Both the position numbers and the translations under genes were made by a program. A DNA stretch of 64,000 nt from Caballeronia sp. M1242 (lineage in GTDB: Bacteria; Pseudomonadota; Gammaproteobacteria; Burkholderiales; Burkholderiaceae), in NCBI RefSeq assembly GCF_017220215.1, contig NZ_CP071131.1, positions 806,001-870,000 of the forward strand, in the 5' to 3' direction. The notes under the pieces are model-generated. The model did not search any database and had not been told where the DNA came from. It saw nothing but the letters and a program-made list of their open reading frames with translations. Each line of letters starts with the position of its first letter. Positions within the stretch are counted from its first letter, which is position 1. Shown in pieces: positions 28,913-38,001 of the stretch.

Positions 28913-29929
28913 ATGATCGACATAGAACCGCTGCTCGCGCCCGCCGCGACGATGCCGCCGGCCGGCGTCGATCTCGAATACGATCCGGCGTTCCTCGCTC
29001 TCGAAGCGCTCGCGCGCGGCAATCCCGAGCGCCAGTTCGAAGCGCTCGCCGAGCCGACCGCGTGGCCCGAGGTGCTCGAAGAGTCGCAGGCACTGTTGGC
29101 GAGGTCGAAGGATCTACGCATCGCCGTGGTCTACACGCGGGCAGCGGCGCGCGTGCATGGCCTCGTGGGTTTTCATGCGGGCCTGCGACTCTTGACCGGC
29201 CTGTTCCAGCGCTACTGGGACAGCCTCTATCCGCCGCTCGACGCTGAAGACAACGACGATCCCGTGCTGCGGATCAACGCCCTCGCGCCGCTTGCCGACG
29301 CCTATACGCCCTTCGCGGAAGCCGAAACGCTGCTGCACGACCTGCGCGAAACGGAAGTATGTCGCGCGCGCGGCGAGCGGTTGACGGTGCGCGACATGCT
29401 GCTCGCACAGGGCAGGCTCGCGGCAGGCGCAGGCGCGAGCGCGGCGACGCCCGCGCGGGTCGAAGGCATGCTCGCCGATGCGTTCGCGCAAAATCGCGAG
29501 GTGTTCGACGCGGGCATCGACCTGCCGCGCGCGGTTCAGGCGCTCGGCGCCGTCATGACGGAGCGGCTCGGCGCGGAACGCGCGCCGCTGCTCGACAAGA
29601 TGATGGACACGGCGCGCTTCGTGGCCACGCAGTTTCGCGCGGTCGCGCAAAAGGAAACGCAGATGCCCGACGACACGACACAAGCCAGCCCGACGATCGT
29701 CGCGACGATGAGAACACGTCCCGGCGAAATCGCGACGCGAGAAGACGCCATCGCGCTGCTCGACGCGGTCTGCGCGTTTCTCGAACGCACCGAGCCGGCG
29801 CATCCCGCGCCGCTATTGATTCGCCGCGCGCGCGGCTGGCTCGGCAAAGACTTTCTCTCCGTGATGCAGGATCTCGCGCCCGACAGCCTCTCGCACATTC
29901 GCCTGATCGCGGGCACCAAGCCGCAGTGA
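28913..29929 (+). CDS. tssA: T6SS sheath-assembly protein TssA
   Basis: A 338-residue TssA/ImpA protein. The N-terminal ImpA domain is recognisable (IEPLLAPAATMPPAGVDLEYDPAFLALE, then YWDSLYPPLDAEDNDDPVLRINAL). A short linker precedes a C-terminal helical part (LLIRRARGWLGKDFLSVMQDL). TssA caps and guides tail sheath polymerisation. I take the ATG at 28913 over the GTG at 28910 because of spacing from ACGGAG. It lies only 13 bases after tpsA, with no promoter room, so it is likely cotranscribed with the CHAT-tpsBA genes. Confidence 0.95.
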   Translation: MIDIEPLLAPAATMPPAGVDLEYDPAFLALEALARGNPERQFEALAEPTAWPEVLEESQALLARSKDLRIAVVYTRAAARVHGLVGFHAGLRLLTGLFQRYWDSLYPPLDAEDNDDPVLRINALAPLADAYTPFAEAETLLHDLRETEVCRARGERLTVRDMLLAQGRLAAGAGASAATPARVEGMLADAFAQNREVFDAGIDLPRAVQALGAVMTERLGAERAPLLDKMMDTARFVATQFRAVAQKETQMPDDTTQASPTIVATMRTRPGEIATREDAIALLDAVCAFLERTEPAHPAPLLIRRARGWLGKDFLSVMQDLAPDSLSHIRLIAGTKPQ

Positions 29930-29996
29930 CGCTTTCAAACGAGCCGCGCGCGAATCGTCTTTCAGGCGTGGCTCATGCTCACGCAAAGGAGGCCTC

Positions 29997-30530
29997 ATGG
30001 CTACCAGCAGTCAGAAATTCATCGCCCGCAATCGCGCGCCGCGCGTGCAGATCGAGTACGACGTCGAGACCTACGGAAGCGAGAAGAAAGTCCAGCTTCC
30101 GTTCGTGATGGGCGTCATGGCCGACCTCTCCGGCAAGCCCGCCCAACCGCTTCCGCCCGTCGATCAGCGCAAGTTCCAGGAGATCGACATCGACAATTTC
30201 GACAGCCGCATGAAGGCGATGCATCCGCGCGTCGCGTTTCAGGTGCCCAACAAGCTGACGGGCGAAGGCAATCTGAGCGTCGACATCACCTTCGATACGC
30301 TCGACGATTTTTCTCCCGCCGCCGTCGCGCGCAAGGTCGACTCGCTCGCGAAGCTGCTGGAGGCGCGCACGCAACTTGCCAATCTCGTCATCTTCATGGA
30401 CGGCAAGAACGGCGCCGAGGAACTGATCGCGCGCGTGCTCGACGACCCCGCGCTGCTCAAGACGCTCGCCACGGTCACGCCGGACGCCGCCGCTGCCGCC
30501 GCCGAATCTTCGACCCCCGCCGCCGAGTGA
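29997..30530 (+). CDS. tssB: T6SS contractile sheath small subunit TssB
   Basis: A 177-residue TssB/VipA. It has the canonical opening SSQKFIARNRAPRVQIEYDVE, then KKVQLPFVMGVMADLSG and the helix FDSRMKAMHPRVAFQVPN. The C terminus is Ala-rich. With TssC it builds the contractile sheath. AAGGAGG sits before the ATG, giving strong translation as expected for a bulk structural protein. The 67-base gap after tssA has no obvious terminator. Confidence 0.98.
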   Translation: MATSSQKFIARNRAPRVQIEYDVETYGSEKKVQLPFVMGVMADLSGKPAQPLPPVDQRKFQEIDIDNFDSRMKAMHPRVAFQVPNKLTGEGNLSVDITFDTLDDFSPAAVARKVDSLAKLLEARTQLANLVIFMDGKNGAEELIARVLDDPALLKTLATVTPDAAAAAAESSTPAAE

Positions 30531-30539
30531 GAAACCACC

Positions 30540-32045
30540 ATGTCCGACATACCTCAAACGCTGGAAGCCAAACACGAGCTGCAGGGCGCGATGCTGGAAG
30601 GCGACGACCTTGCCGCGCTGCTGAACCGCGAGTTCCGCCCCAAGAGCGACGAAGCGAAGACCGCGGTGCAGGCGGCGGTGCAGACGCTCGCGCAGCAGGC
30701 GCTCTCGCAGACGAAGATCATCTCCGGCGACGCCATCCGCTCGATTCAGGCGATGATCGCCGAGATCGACAAGAAACTCACCGACCAGGTCAACGAAGTG
30801 ATGCATCATCCCGACTTCCAGAAGCTGGAAGGCTCGTGGCGCGGCCTTTACTACCTCGTCAACAACACCGAAACCGACGAGATGCTGAAGATTCGCGTGA
30901 TGAACATCTCGAAGAAGGACCTTGGCAAGACGCTCAAGCGGTTCAAGGGCGTCGCGTGGGACCAGAGCCCGCTGTTCAAGCAGATCTACGAGCATGAATA
31001 CGGGCAGCTCGGCGGCGAGCCGTTCGGCGCGTTCATCGGCGATTACTACTTTAATCAGACGCCGCCGGACGTCGAGCTGCTCGGCGAGATGTCGAAGATC
31101 GCGGCTGCGGCGCATTCGCCTTTCATCGCCGCAGCCGACCCGAGTCTGCTTCAGATGGATTCGTGGCAGGAGCTTGCCAACCCGCGCGACCTCACGAAGA
31201 TATTCGGCACACCGGAATATGCGAGCTGGCGTTCACTGCGCGCGTCCGAAGACTCGCGCTATATCGGGCTTGCAATGCCTCGGTTTCTGGCTCGCGTGCC
31301 GTATGGCGCGAAGACGCAGCCCGTCGACGAATTCGACTTCGAGGAAGAAACCGGCTCCGCCGATCATTCCAAGTACACGTGGGCCAATTCCGCCTACGCG
31401 ATGGGCGTGAACATCACGCGCTCGTTCAAGCTCTATAGCTGGTGCTCGCGCATTCGCGGCGTGGAGTCGGGCGGCGCGGTCGAAGGCTTGCCCGTGCACA
31501 GTTTCCCGACCGACGACGGCGGCGTCGACATGAAGTGCCCGACGGAGATCGCCATCTCGGACCGCCGTGAGGCCGAACTGGCGAAGAACGGCTTCATGCC
31601 GCTGATTCATCGCAAAAACTCGGATTTCGCGGCGTTCATCGGCGCCCAGTCGCTGCAAAAGCCCTTCGAATACGAAGACCCCGACGCCACGGCCAACGCC
31701 GCGCTCGCCGCGCGCCTGCCGTATCTGTTCGCGTGCAACCGCTTCGCGCATTATCTGAAGTGCATCGTGCGCGACAAGGTAGGCAGCTTCAAGGAACGCT
31801 CCGACATGGAGACGTGGCTCAACAAGTGGATCACGCAGTATGTGGACGGCGATCCGGCCAATTCATCCGAGCACACGAAAGCGCAGAAGCCGCTCGCCGC
31901 CGCCGAGGTGAAAGTGCAGGAAGTGCCGGGCGCGCCGGGCTACTACACGTCGCAGTTCTATCTGCGTCCGCATTATCAGCTCGAAGGGCTGACGGTGTCG
32001 CTGCGGCTCGTGTCGCGTTTGCCGTCGCAGAAGGAAGCGGCCTGA
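30540..32045 (+). CDS. tssC: T6SS contractile sheath large subunit TssC
   Basis: A 501-residue TssC/VipB of normal length with family landmarks: PDFQKLEGSWRGLYYLVNNTE, FGAFIGDYYF, LGMPRFLARVPYG-type text and KGSFKERSDMETWLN-type text near the C terminus. It begins 9 bases after tssB. It ends the CHAT-tpsBA-tssABC unit and is followed by a perfect 10-base-pair hairpin in the gap to the convergent pppA. Confidence 0.98.
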   Translation: MSDIPQTLEAKHELQGAMLEGDDLAALLNREFRPKSDEAKTAVQAAVQTLAQQALSQTKIISGDAIRSIQAMIAEIDKKLTDQVNEVMHHPDFQKLEGSWRGLYYLVNNTETDEMLKIRVMNISKKDLGKTLKRFKGVAWDQSPLFKQIYEHEYGQLGGEPFGAFIGDYYFNQTPPDVELLGEMSKIAAAAHSPFIAAADPSLLQMDSWQELANPRDLTKIFGTPEYASWRSLRASEDSRYIGLAMPRFLARVPYGAKTQPVDEFDFEEETGSADHSKYTWANSAYAMGVNITRSFKLYSWCSRIRGVESGGAVEGLPVHSFPTDDGGVDMKCPTEIAISDRREAELAKNGFMPLIHRKNSDFAAFIGAQSLQKPFEYEDPDATANAALAARLPYLFACNRFAHYLKCIVRDKVGSFKERSDMETWLNKWITQYVDGDPANSSEHTKAQKPLAAAEVKVQEVPGAPGYYTSQFYLRPHYQLEGLTVSLRLVSRLPSQKEAA

Positions 32046-32063
32046 CTTTGGGCTGTGCCGGTC

Positions 32064-32089
32064 GATGCCCGCCTCACACGGCGGGCATC
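32064..32089. terminator. Candidate bidirectional terminator between tssC and pppA
   Basis: GATGCCCGCC (32064-32073), loop TCACAC, GGCGGGCATC (32080-32089): a perfect 10-base-pair stem between convergent genes. The pppA stop codon is in the loop and its last codons form the stem. There is no T-tract on either side, so termination may be weak or Rho-assisted. Confidence 0.55.
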
Positions 32090-32859
32090 TGCAATACCGT
32101 GGTTGCCGACGCATCGCCCACCCACACCGCGCTTGCGGTGAAATTGTCGTGTCCGGGCCGCGCGCTTTCGCGCAGATGCTCGACCATCAGATCGAGCCAC
32201 GCGGCGGGAGTCGGCACCCGTCCGATCGAGTCGATCATCACGGATTCGTCGAGATACTCCCAAAAGCCGTCGGTGCAGAGCAGGAACGCGTCGCCATCGG
32301 CGATCGGAAAGGGCTCGGTCGACACCGCGATGTCGAGATCATCCGCCGTGCCGAGCGCCGAGAACAGCACGTTGCGGCGCGGGTAGCTGCGCACGTCGCG
32401 CGCTTCGAGGAGATTCGCGTCGATCATGCTTTGCACGAGGCTGTGATCCTGCGTCTGCACGACGGTCGCGCCGCGCCGGAAACAATAGAGCCGTGTGTCG
32501 CCGCAATGCGCCCACGACGCATGCCCCGCCGCCTCGTCGATGCCGAGCAGCGCCGCCGTGGAACGCATCTGCGCGAGTTTGCCGTCGTGTTCCTGAGCGT
32601 CGATGATGGCGTCGTTCGCGCGCAGCAGCACGCGCAACAGGTTTGGCCCGGTGAGCGCGACGCCCGCCTGCGCGATCCGCGCGAGTTCGGCGAGCACGGT
32701 CTCGACCGCGATGCGCGAGGCGGTGTCGCCGCCGCCATGACCGCCCGCGCCGTCCGCGACCACGCACGCGAACAGCGCCGCGTGCCGCCATTGTCCGTGA
32801 GCGTCTTCGTTGCGCGAGCGACCGCCGGCATCGCTCACGCTCGCGGTTTGCAGTTGCAT
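32074..32859 (-). CDS. pppA: T6SS PP2C-type protein phosphatase
   Basis: A 261-residue PP2C phosphatase with the metal-binding motifs in order: RNEDAHG, VVADGAGGHGGGDTAS, HCGDTRLY, CTDGFWEY and the final DNFTA. It reverses PpkA phosphorylation of the FHA protein and so restrains T6SS firing. It is last in the minus-strand hcp-like/tssEFGH/tagH unit, while its kinase partner lies in the other minus-strand operon. The gap to tagH is 19 bases. Confidence 0.95.
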   Translation of the reverse strand: MQLQTASVSDAGGRSRNEDAHGQWRHAALFACVVADGAGGHGGGDTASRIAVETVLAELARIAQAGVALTGPNLLRVLLRANDAIIDAQEHDGKLAQMRSTAALLGIDEAAGHASWAHCGDTRLYCFRRGATVVQTQDHSLVQSMIDANLLEARDVRSYPRRNVLFSALGTADDLDIAVSTEPFPIADGDAFLLCTDGFWEYLDESVMIDSIGRVPTPAAWLDLMVEHLRESARPGHDNFTASAVWVGDASATTVLQMPAV

Positions 32860-32878
32860 GTCGGTTCTCCGGCGCGCG

Positions 32879-34201
32879 TTATCGGCGCGCGCGGCGTTTC
32901 AGTTCGCCGATTTGCGCTTCGTAAGCGGCGACGAATGCGCGGCCGAACAGCATGTGGAAATCCTCGGTCGCCTCGCTCGAGAGCTGGCCGTACAGTTCCG
33001 TGAAGAGAACCCAGCAGCGCGCGCGGCGCTTGTTGCCGGACATGAGATCGTCGAACCGCGAGCGAGCGGGCAGGCGCGCCTCGATGCGCTGCGGCTCGAA
33101 GCGCTCGAACACGCCGTCGAGTGCCGCGCGCATGCCCGCGACCATGCCGACCTGATGCGCGCGCAGGTCGGCGCAGGCATCGGCGAGGGCGGCGGCGGGC
33201 GGCATGAAGCCGCGCACCGGCGGACTCAGCAGATGCGTAAGCGCCGCGTCCACGTTCGGCGAGAACTTCAGCGGATTGTTGTCCGCCGCCGCGATGATCG
33301 TCGCGTCCGTGCGCATCTCGCGTTTGAACGCGGCGCGCGCGCAAAGCAGATCGAGCGTCCCCTGGATCGATTCTCGCAGTAACACGCCGATGAGCTGCAT
33401 CAGCGCGGGCGTGAGCGCTTCGATGCGCAAGCCGGGGGCGGCGAGGCCTTGCAGCAGTGCATCCAAGAGCGCGCGCTGATCGTCCTGCACGACTGGCGCT
33501 GGCGAAGGGGAAGGCGAAGGCGCGGCGCGCGCGCCCGGCGGCGTGAATGCGCTGTGCAGCTCAGCGCCGGCGTCGGACTGCGTGGCGGGCGGCGCGACCG
33601 GCCGCGCCGCGCCGGTCAGACTCGCGAAAGGGTCGTCGTCATGGGCGGTGTTCGGCTGCGTGATCGGTTCGATGAGGGGACTCACCGCCGAGGACCCACA
33701 CGGAGCAAGCGAGAACAGTTCGTCGATGGAGCGCCTGGATGCGGGATCGTCGAACTCGAAGTCGAAACGGTCCTCGGGCGATGCCAGCGGTTCAGCCGCG
33801 GCGGGCACATCGAACAGGCCCGCGAACGGATCGTCCGGCGCCGCGGCGCTCGCGTGCGATGCCTCGAACGCCGTCTCCGTGCACTCTTCGGCGGAAACTT
33901 CGGCGCGCAGCTGATAGCCGCCGATCTGCACCTCGTCTCCATGCGCGAGCGGCACTTCCTGGCCGGGGTCGAGCGGCACGCCGTTGACGAGCGCGGGATT
34001 GCTGCCGCGATCCGTGAGCCGGTAGGCGCCGTCGCGCCACGCAATTTGCGCGTGCATGCGCGACACGGTGCGCTCGGCGTCGTCGAGCACGAGGCGGTTC
34101 GTCAGCGCGCGCCCGATCGTGCCGCCCTCGGCATCGAAACTTGCCGCGAGCGGTGTGCGCGGCGGCTGCCCATTGTGACGAGTGACCGTGAGTGTCAGCA
34201 T
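32879..34201 (-). CDS. tagH: T6SS forkhead-associated protein TagH/Fha
   Basis: A 440-residue protein with an N-terminal FHA domain (about 25-95: GGTIGRALTNRLVLDD, RTVSRMHAQIAW, LTDRGSNPALVNG), which binds phosphothreonine. A Pro/Ala-rich acidic linker follows, then the C-terminal TagH helical domain (LRIEALTPALMQLIGVLLRESIQGTLDL). It is the expected target of PpkA and PppA and triggers complex assembly when phosphorylated. It lies 3 bases downstream of tssH. Confidence 0.95.
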   Translation of the reverse strand: MLTLTVTRHNGQPPRTPLAASFDAEGGTIGRALTNRLVLDDAERTVSRMHAQIAWRDGAYRLTDRGSNPALVNGVPLDPGQEVPLAHGDEVQIGGYQLRAEVSAEECTETAFEASHASAAAPDDPFAGLFDVPAAAEPLASPEDRFDFEFDDPASRRSIDELFSLAPCGSSAVSPLIEPITQPNTAHDDDPFASLTGAARPVAPPATQSDAGAELHSAFTPPGARAAPSPSPSPAPVVQDDQRALLDALLQGLAAPGLRIEALTPALMQLIGVLLRESIQGTLDLLCARAAFKREMRTDATIIAAADNNPLKFSPNVDAALTHLLSPPVRGFMPPAAALADACADLRAHQVGMVAGMRAALDGVFERFEPQRIEARLPARSRFDDLMSGNKRRARCWVLFTELYGQLSSEATEDFHMLFGRAFVAAYEAQIGELKRRARR

Positions 34202-34204
34202 GGT

Positions 34205-36853
34205 TCAGTCGAACGCGTAAATAAAGTCGCCCGCGCTCGCCGACAGACGAATACGCCCGAGCGCGCCGCCTTCGGTGAGCCGCGTCAGATACTCCGTGGA
34301 AATGCGCGGCAGCACGGTGTTGGTGAGCAGCGCATCGATCACGCGCCCGCCCGACTCCGCCTCCGTGCAGCGCGACACGATCAGCCGCACGGCGTCGTCG
34401 TCGTATTCGAACGGAATGCCGTGATTGTCCGCCACGCGCCTCTGAATGCGCTTCAGTTGCAGCCGCACGATGTCGGCCATCATCGCGTCGGAGAGCGGGT
34501 AGTACGGCACCGTGACGAGCCGTCCGAGCAGCGCGGCGGGAAAGACGTCGAGCAACGGTCCGCGCAGCGCGGCCGTGAGCGCTTCGGGCGACGGCGCGGC
34601 CGCAGAGTCGCGGCACATCGACATGATGACATCCGAGCCGACGTTCGAAGTCAGCAGAATGATCGTGTTCTTGAAGTCGATGTAGCGTCCCTCGCCGTCC
34701 TCCATCCAGCCCTTGTCGAAGACCTGGAAGAAGATCTCGTGCACGTCGGGATGCGCCTTTTCCACTTCATCGAGCAGCACCACGCTGTACGGCCGGCGGC
34801 GCACCGCCTCCGTGAGGATGCCGCCCTCGCCGTAGCCCACATAGCCGGGCGGCGCGCCCTTGAGCGTGGAAACGGTATGCGCTTCCTGGAACTCGCTCAT
34901 GTTGATGGTGATGACGTTCTGCTCGCCGCCATACAGCGTTTCCGCGAGCGCGAGCGCGGTTTCCGTCTTGCCGACGCCCGAGGTGCCCGCGAGCAGGAAC
35001 ACGCCAATCGGCTTGTCGGGATTGTCGAGGCGCGCGCGCGACGTCTGGATGCGCTTGGCGATCATGTCGAGCGCATGGCGCTGGCCGATCACGCGGCGCT
35101 CCAGCGAGTCGGCGAGCCCGAGCACGGCGGCCAGTTCGTTTCTCATCATCTTGCCGACGGGAATGCCGGTCCAGTCCGCGACCACGCCCGCGACCACGCC
35201 CGCATCGACGCTCGGCAGAATGAGCGGCGCGTCGCCTTGCAGTTCGGCGAGACGCGCGTTGAGTTGCGAAAGACGCGTGAGGCGATCGCTGCGTGTCGAC
35301 GGCGGCGTATCGACGGCTTCGCCTTCTTCGCGCAACGACGCCCGCAGCGCGAGTACTTCATCGACGACGCGCTTCTCTTCGTTCCAGCGCGCCTCCAGTC
35401 CGCCGAGCGCATCGCGTTCGCGGGCGAGCGCCGCCTCGACATCCGCCGCGCGCGTGCCGACGTCCACGCCGACAGTCGCCTCGCGCGCGATGATCTGCGC
35501 CTCCACGTCCAGCGCTTCGATGCGGCGGCGGCAATCGTCCACTTGCGGCGGCGTCGCGTGCTGGCTGACCGCGACGCGCGCGCACGCGGTGTCGAGCAGC
35601 GACACGGCCTTGTCGGGCAACTGGCGCGCCGGAATATAGCGATGCGACAGCCGCACGGCCGCCTCGATGGCCTCGTCGAGCAACTGCACGCGATGATGCC
35701 CTTCGAGCACGGCCGCCACGCCGCGCAGCATGCGCACGGCTTTGTGCTCGTCGGGTTCGAGCACCTGCACGACCTGAAAGCGCCGCGTGAGCGCCGGATC
35801 TTTCTCGATGTGCTTCTTGTACTCCGCCCACGTCGTCGCGCCGATGGTGCGCAAGTCGCCGCGCGCGAGCGCCGGTTTGAGCAGGTTGGCCGCGTCGCCG
35901 GTGCCGGCCGCGCCGCCCGCGCCGACGATCGTATGCACTTCGTCGATGAAGAGAATCACCGGCTTTGGACTCGCCTGCACGTCCTCGACGACCTGGCGCA
36001 GCCGCTGCTCGAACTCGCCCCTCATGCTCGCGCCCGCCTGCAAGAGACCGAGATCGAGCGACCAGAGCGCGACCTCGCGCAAGGGCGGCGGCACGTCGCC
36101 GCGCGCGAGGCGTTGCGCGAAGCCTTCCACCACGGCGGTCTTGCCCACGCCGGCCTCGCCGGTGAGAAGCGGATTGTTCTGCCGCCGTCGCATCAGGATA
36201 TCGACGAGCTGGCGGATTTCCTCGTCGCGGCCGGTGACCGGATCGAGCTCGCCCTGACGCGCCTTCGCGGTGAGATCGGTGGCGTACTTGTGCAAGGCTT
36301 CCTGGCGGCCCCTGCTCGCGGGCGCGGTCTCGTCGCCGGCTGCGGGCGCCTGCGCATGCGGCTCGTCTTCCGCTTCCTCGACCGAATCCGCGACGATGCG
36401 CGCGAAGTTGTCCGACAGATCTTCCGGCTTGATGCGCTCGAACTGCCGCGAGATGCCGATGAGCACATTGCGCAACCGCTGTGTCTTCAGCATGCCGACG
36501 AGCAGATGGCCCGTGCGCACTTTCGTCGCGCCGTAGAGCAGCGTGCCGTACACCCAGCCGCGCTCGATCGCGTCGGTGATGTGCTCGGAGAGATCGGAGA
36601 TCGCGGTGGCGCCGCGCGGCAGTCGATCCAGCGACGCGGTGAGATCGCGCGCGAGCGTGGCCGCGTCCACGCCGTAATGCGCGACGATGCGCTCCATGTC
36701 CGAGCGCGGCGTTTCCAGTATCTGCATGAGCCAGTGCGAAAGCTCGACATACGGGTTGCCACGCATCTTGCAGTAGACCGTCGCGCTTTCCACGGTCTTG
36801 TAGCCGAGCCTGTCCAGCTTGCCGAACAGCGCCACACGACTGATTTCCGCCAT
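34205..36853 (-). CDS. tssH: T6SS sheath-recycling AAA+ ATPase ClpV
   Basis: An 882-residue ClpB-like ATPase of standard ClpV length. It has two Walker A sites (GEAGVGKTAV; GTSGVGKTETA), Walker B sites (LFIDEVHT; VVLLDEVEKAH) and the ClpV-type N-terminal domain that binds the TssC sheath helix (MAEISRVALFGKLDRLGYK). The start at 36853 has AAAGGAG upstream; the longer frame extends back into non-coding or tssG-shadow sequence. It disassembles contracted sheaths in the cytosol. Confidence 0.97.
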   Translation of the reverse strand: MAEISRVALFGKLDRLGYKTVESATVYCKMRGNPYVELSHWLMQILETPRSDMERIVAHYGVDAATLARDLTASLDRLPRGATAISDLSEHITDAIERGWVYGTLLYGATKVRTGHLLVGMLKTQRLRNVLIGISRQFERIKPEDLSDNFARIVADSVEEAEDEPHAQAPAAGDETAPASRGRQEALHKYATDLTAKARQGELDPVTGRDEEIRQLVDILMRRRQNNPLLTGEAGVGKTAVVEGFAQRLARGDVPPPLREVALWSLDLGLLQAGASMRGEFEQRLRQVVEDVQASPKPVILFIDEVHTIVGAGGAAGTGDAANLLKPALARGDLRTIGATTWAEYKKHIEKDPALTRRFQVVQVLEPDEHKAVRMLRGVAAVLEGHHRVQLLDEAIEAAVRLSHRYIPARQLPDKAVSLLDTACARVAVSQHATPPQVDDCRRRIEALDVEAQIIAREATVGVDVGTRAADVEAALARERDALGGLEARWNEEKRVVDEVLALRASLREEGEAVDTPPSTRSDRLTRLSQLNARLAELQGDAPLILPSVDAGVVAGVVADWTGIPVGKMMRNELAAVLGLADSLERRVIGQRHALDMIAKRIQTSRARLDNPDKPIGVFLLAGTSGVGKTETALALAETLYGGEQNVITINMSEFQEAHTVSTLKGAPPGYVGYGEGGILTEAVRRRPYSVVLLDEVEKAHPDVHEIFFQVFDKGWMEDGEGRYIDFKNTIILLTSNVGSDVIMSMCRDSAAAPSPEALTAALRGPLLDVFPAALLGRLVTVPYYPLSDAMMADIVRLQLKRIQRRVADNHGIPFEYDDDAVRLIVSRCTEAESGGRVIDALLTNTVLPRISTEYLTRLTEGGALGRIRLSASAGDFIYAFD

Positions 36854-36915
36854 CGTCCGACTCCTTTGAACGCCCGCGAGCCGACCGGAGGCGCGGCTTT
36901 CCGATAAGACGGCGC

Positions 36916-38001
36916 TCATGCCGCGTTTTTGCAAAGCGCATCGGCGTCGAGCGCGAGATCGGCGCGATCGCTCGTGCGCTCGGCGGTGCCGAGCCACGCC
37001 GAGTAGCCGAGGCGTCCGTGGCGGCCCGGCCGCGCGGTAGGCACTTCCTTCGCGGCAAGCACGAGCTGCGCATCCCACGCAAGTTCCCCGTTCAGATGGC
37101 GTCTGACCAGCGCCACGAGCGTCGGCAGCGCGCCGCCGCCCGGCAGAAACGCCTCGTATTGCGCGAGCGTGAGGGGCCCGAGCACGAGCCGGAACGCATG
37201 CTGGCGGTCCCACACATGAGCGCCGAGGACCGCGCCCTGGCCGAGCGACGCAGATCGTCCCGCGCGCGAACGCAGCGCGGTGCGCTCGTCGCGCGGCAGC
37301 GTCATCCAGTGCCCGCGGTACGGCTCGACTTGCACCGGCACGCGCAGCAGCGCGGAGGCCATGCCTTCGAGCACGTCGGCCGGCCGCGTCTGCATGTTCA
37401 GCAGGCCCGCGAAGTGCAGCTTCGCGTGGTCGGAGATGGCGTCGCGCCCCTGCGTCGCCGGATCGGCGTGGCCGATCAGCGCGCCCGCATAGAACGCGAA
37501 GCGATCCTGCGCCGGACGATCGAGCCCGTTGACCGGACGGCCTTGCGCCCACGCGCGATAGAACAGCAGCAGGAAGCGATGCAGCAGCATATCGAGCAGC
37601 CGCGCGAAGGCCGTGTCGCCATGATGCAGCGCGCGCTCGCGGGCGAAATCGGTCAGATGCAGCGGCAGCGGCCCGTTGGGGCCGAGCAAGCCGAAGAAGC
37701 GCTGCGCGAGGCGCGGCGCATGTCCGTCGCCATCGCGTGACAGCCCGGCGAGCGGCGCGGGCGCGAACGCGAGCGAGACGTCCTGCGCGAGCCGCAACGG
37801 TTCGTCCGCGGGACGCGCGCCTGTGCCGAGGCGCGGCAGGTCCGGAGTGAGCGCCTCGACGTGCCGCATTAGCCGGTAGAAGTCGTGTCGATGCGGCTCG
37901 GCGGCGACGGCGTCGAACAGTTCCAGAAGCGCGCGCGTGTGCGCGGGCGCTTCGGAGGGCGTGGGCCGCACCGCGGCTAGAGGATCGCTCGCGTGCCGCA
38001 T
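36916..38001 (-). CDS. tssG: T6SS baseplate protein TssG
   Basis: A 361-residue TssG with typical segments HDFYRLMRHVEAL, RFFGLLGPNGPLPLHLTDFARER, MLHRFLLLFYRAWAQGRP and RGHWMTLP. TssG pairs with TssF in the baseplate wedge. Its ATG lies 25 bases inside the tssF 3' end, so translation is coupled. It is followed by a 62-base gap to tssH. Confidence 0.95.
   Translation of the reverse strand: MRHASDPLAAVRPTPSEAPAHTRALLELFDAVAAEPHRHDFYRLMRHVEALTPDLPRLGTGARPADEPLRLAQDVSLAFAPAPLAGLSRDGDGHAPRLAQRFFGLLGPNGPLPLHLTDFARERALHHGDTAFARLLDMLLHRFLLLFYRAWAQGRPVNGLDRPAQDRFAFYAGALIGHADPATQGRDAISDHAKLHFAGLLNMQTRPADVLEGMASALLRVPVQVEPYRGHWMTLPRDERTALRSRAGRSASLGQGAVLGAHVWDRQHAFRLVLGPLTLAQYEAFLPGGGALPTLVALVRRHLNGELAWDAQLVLAAKEVPTARPGRHGRLGYSAWLGTAERTSDRADLALDADALCKNAA

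Noticed and set aside
33449..36907. Plus-strand open frame of 1152 codons opposite tagH and tssH
   Set aside because: It is antisense to ClpV and FHA genes with intact motifs, and its composition (Arg/His/Ala) is that of a reverse-strand shadow.
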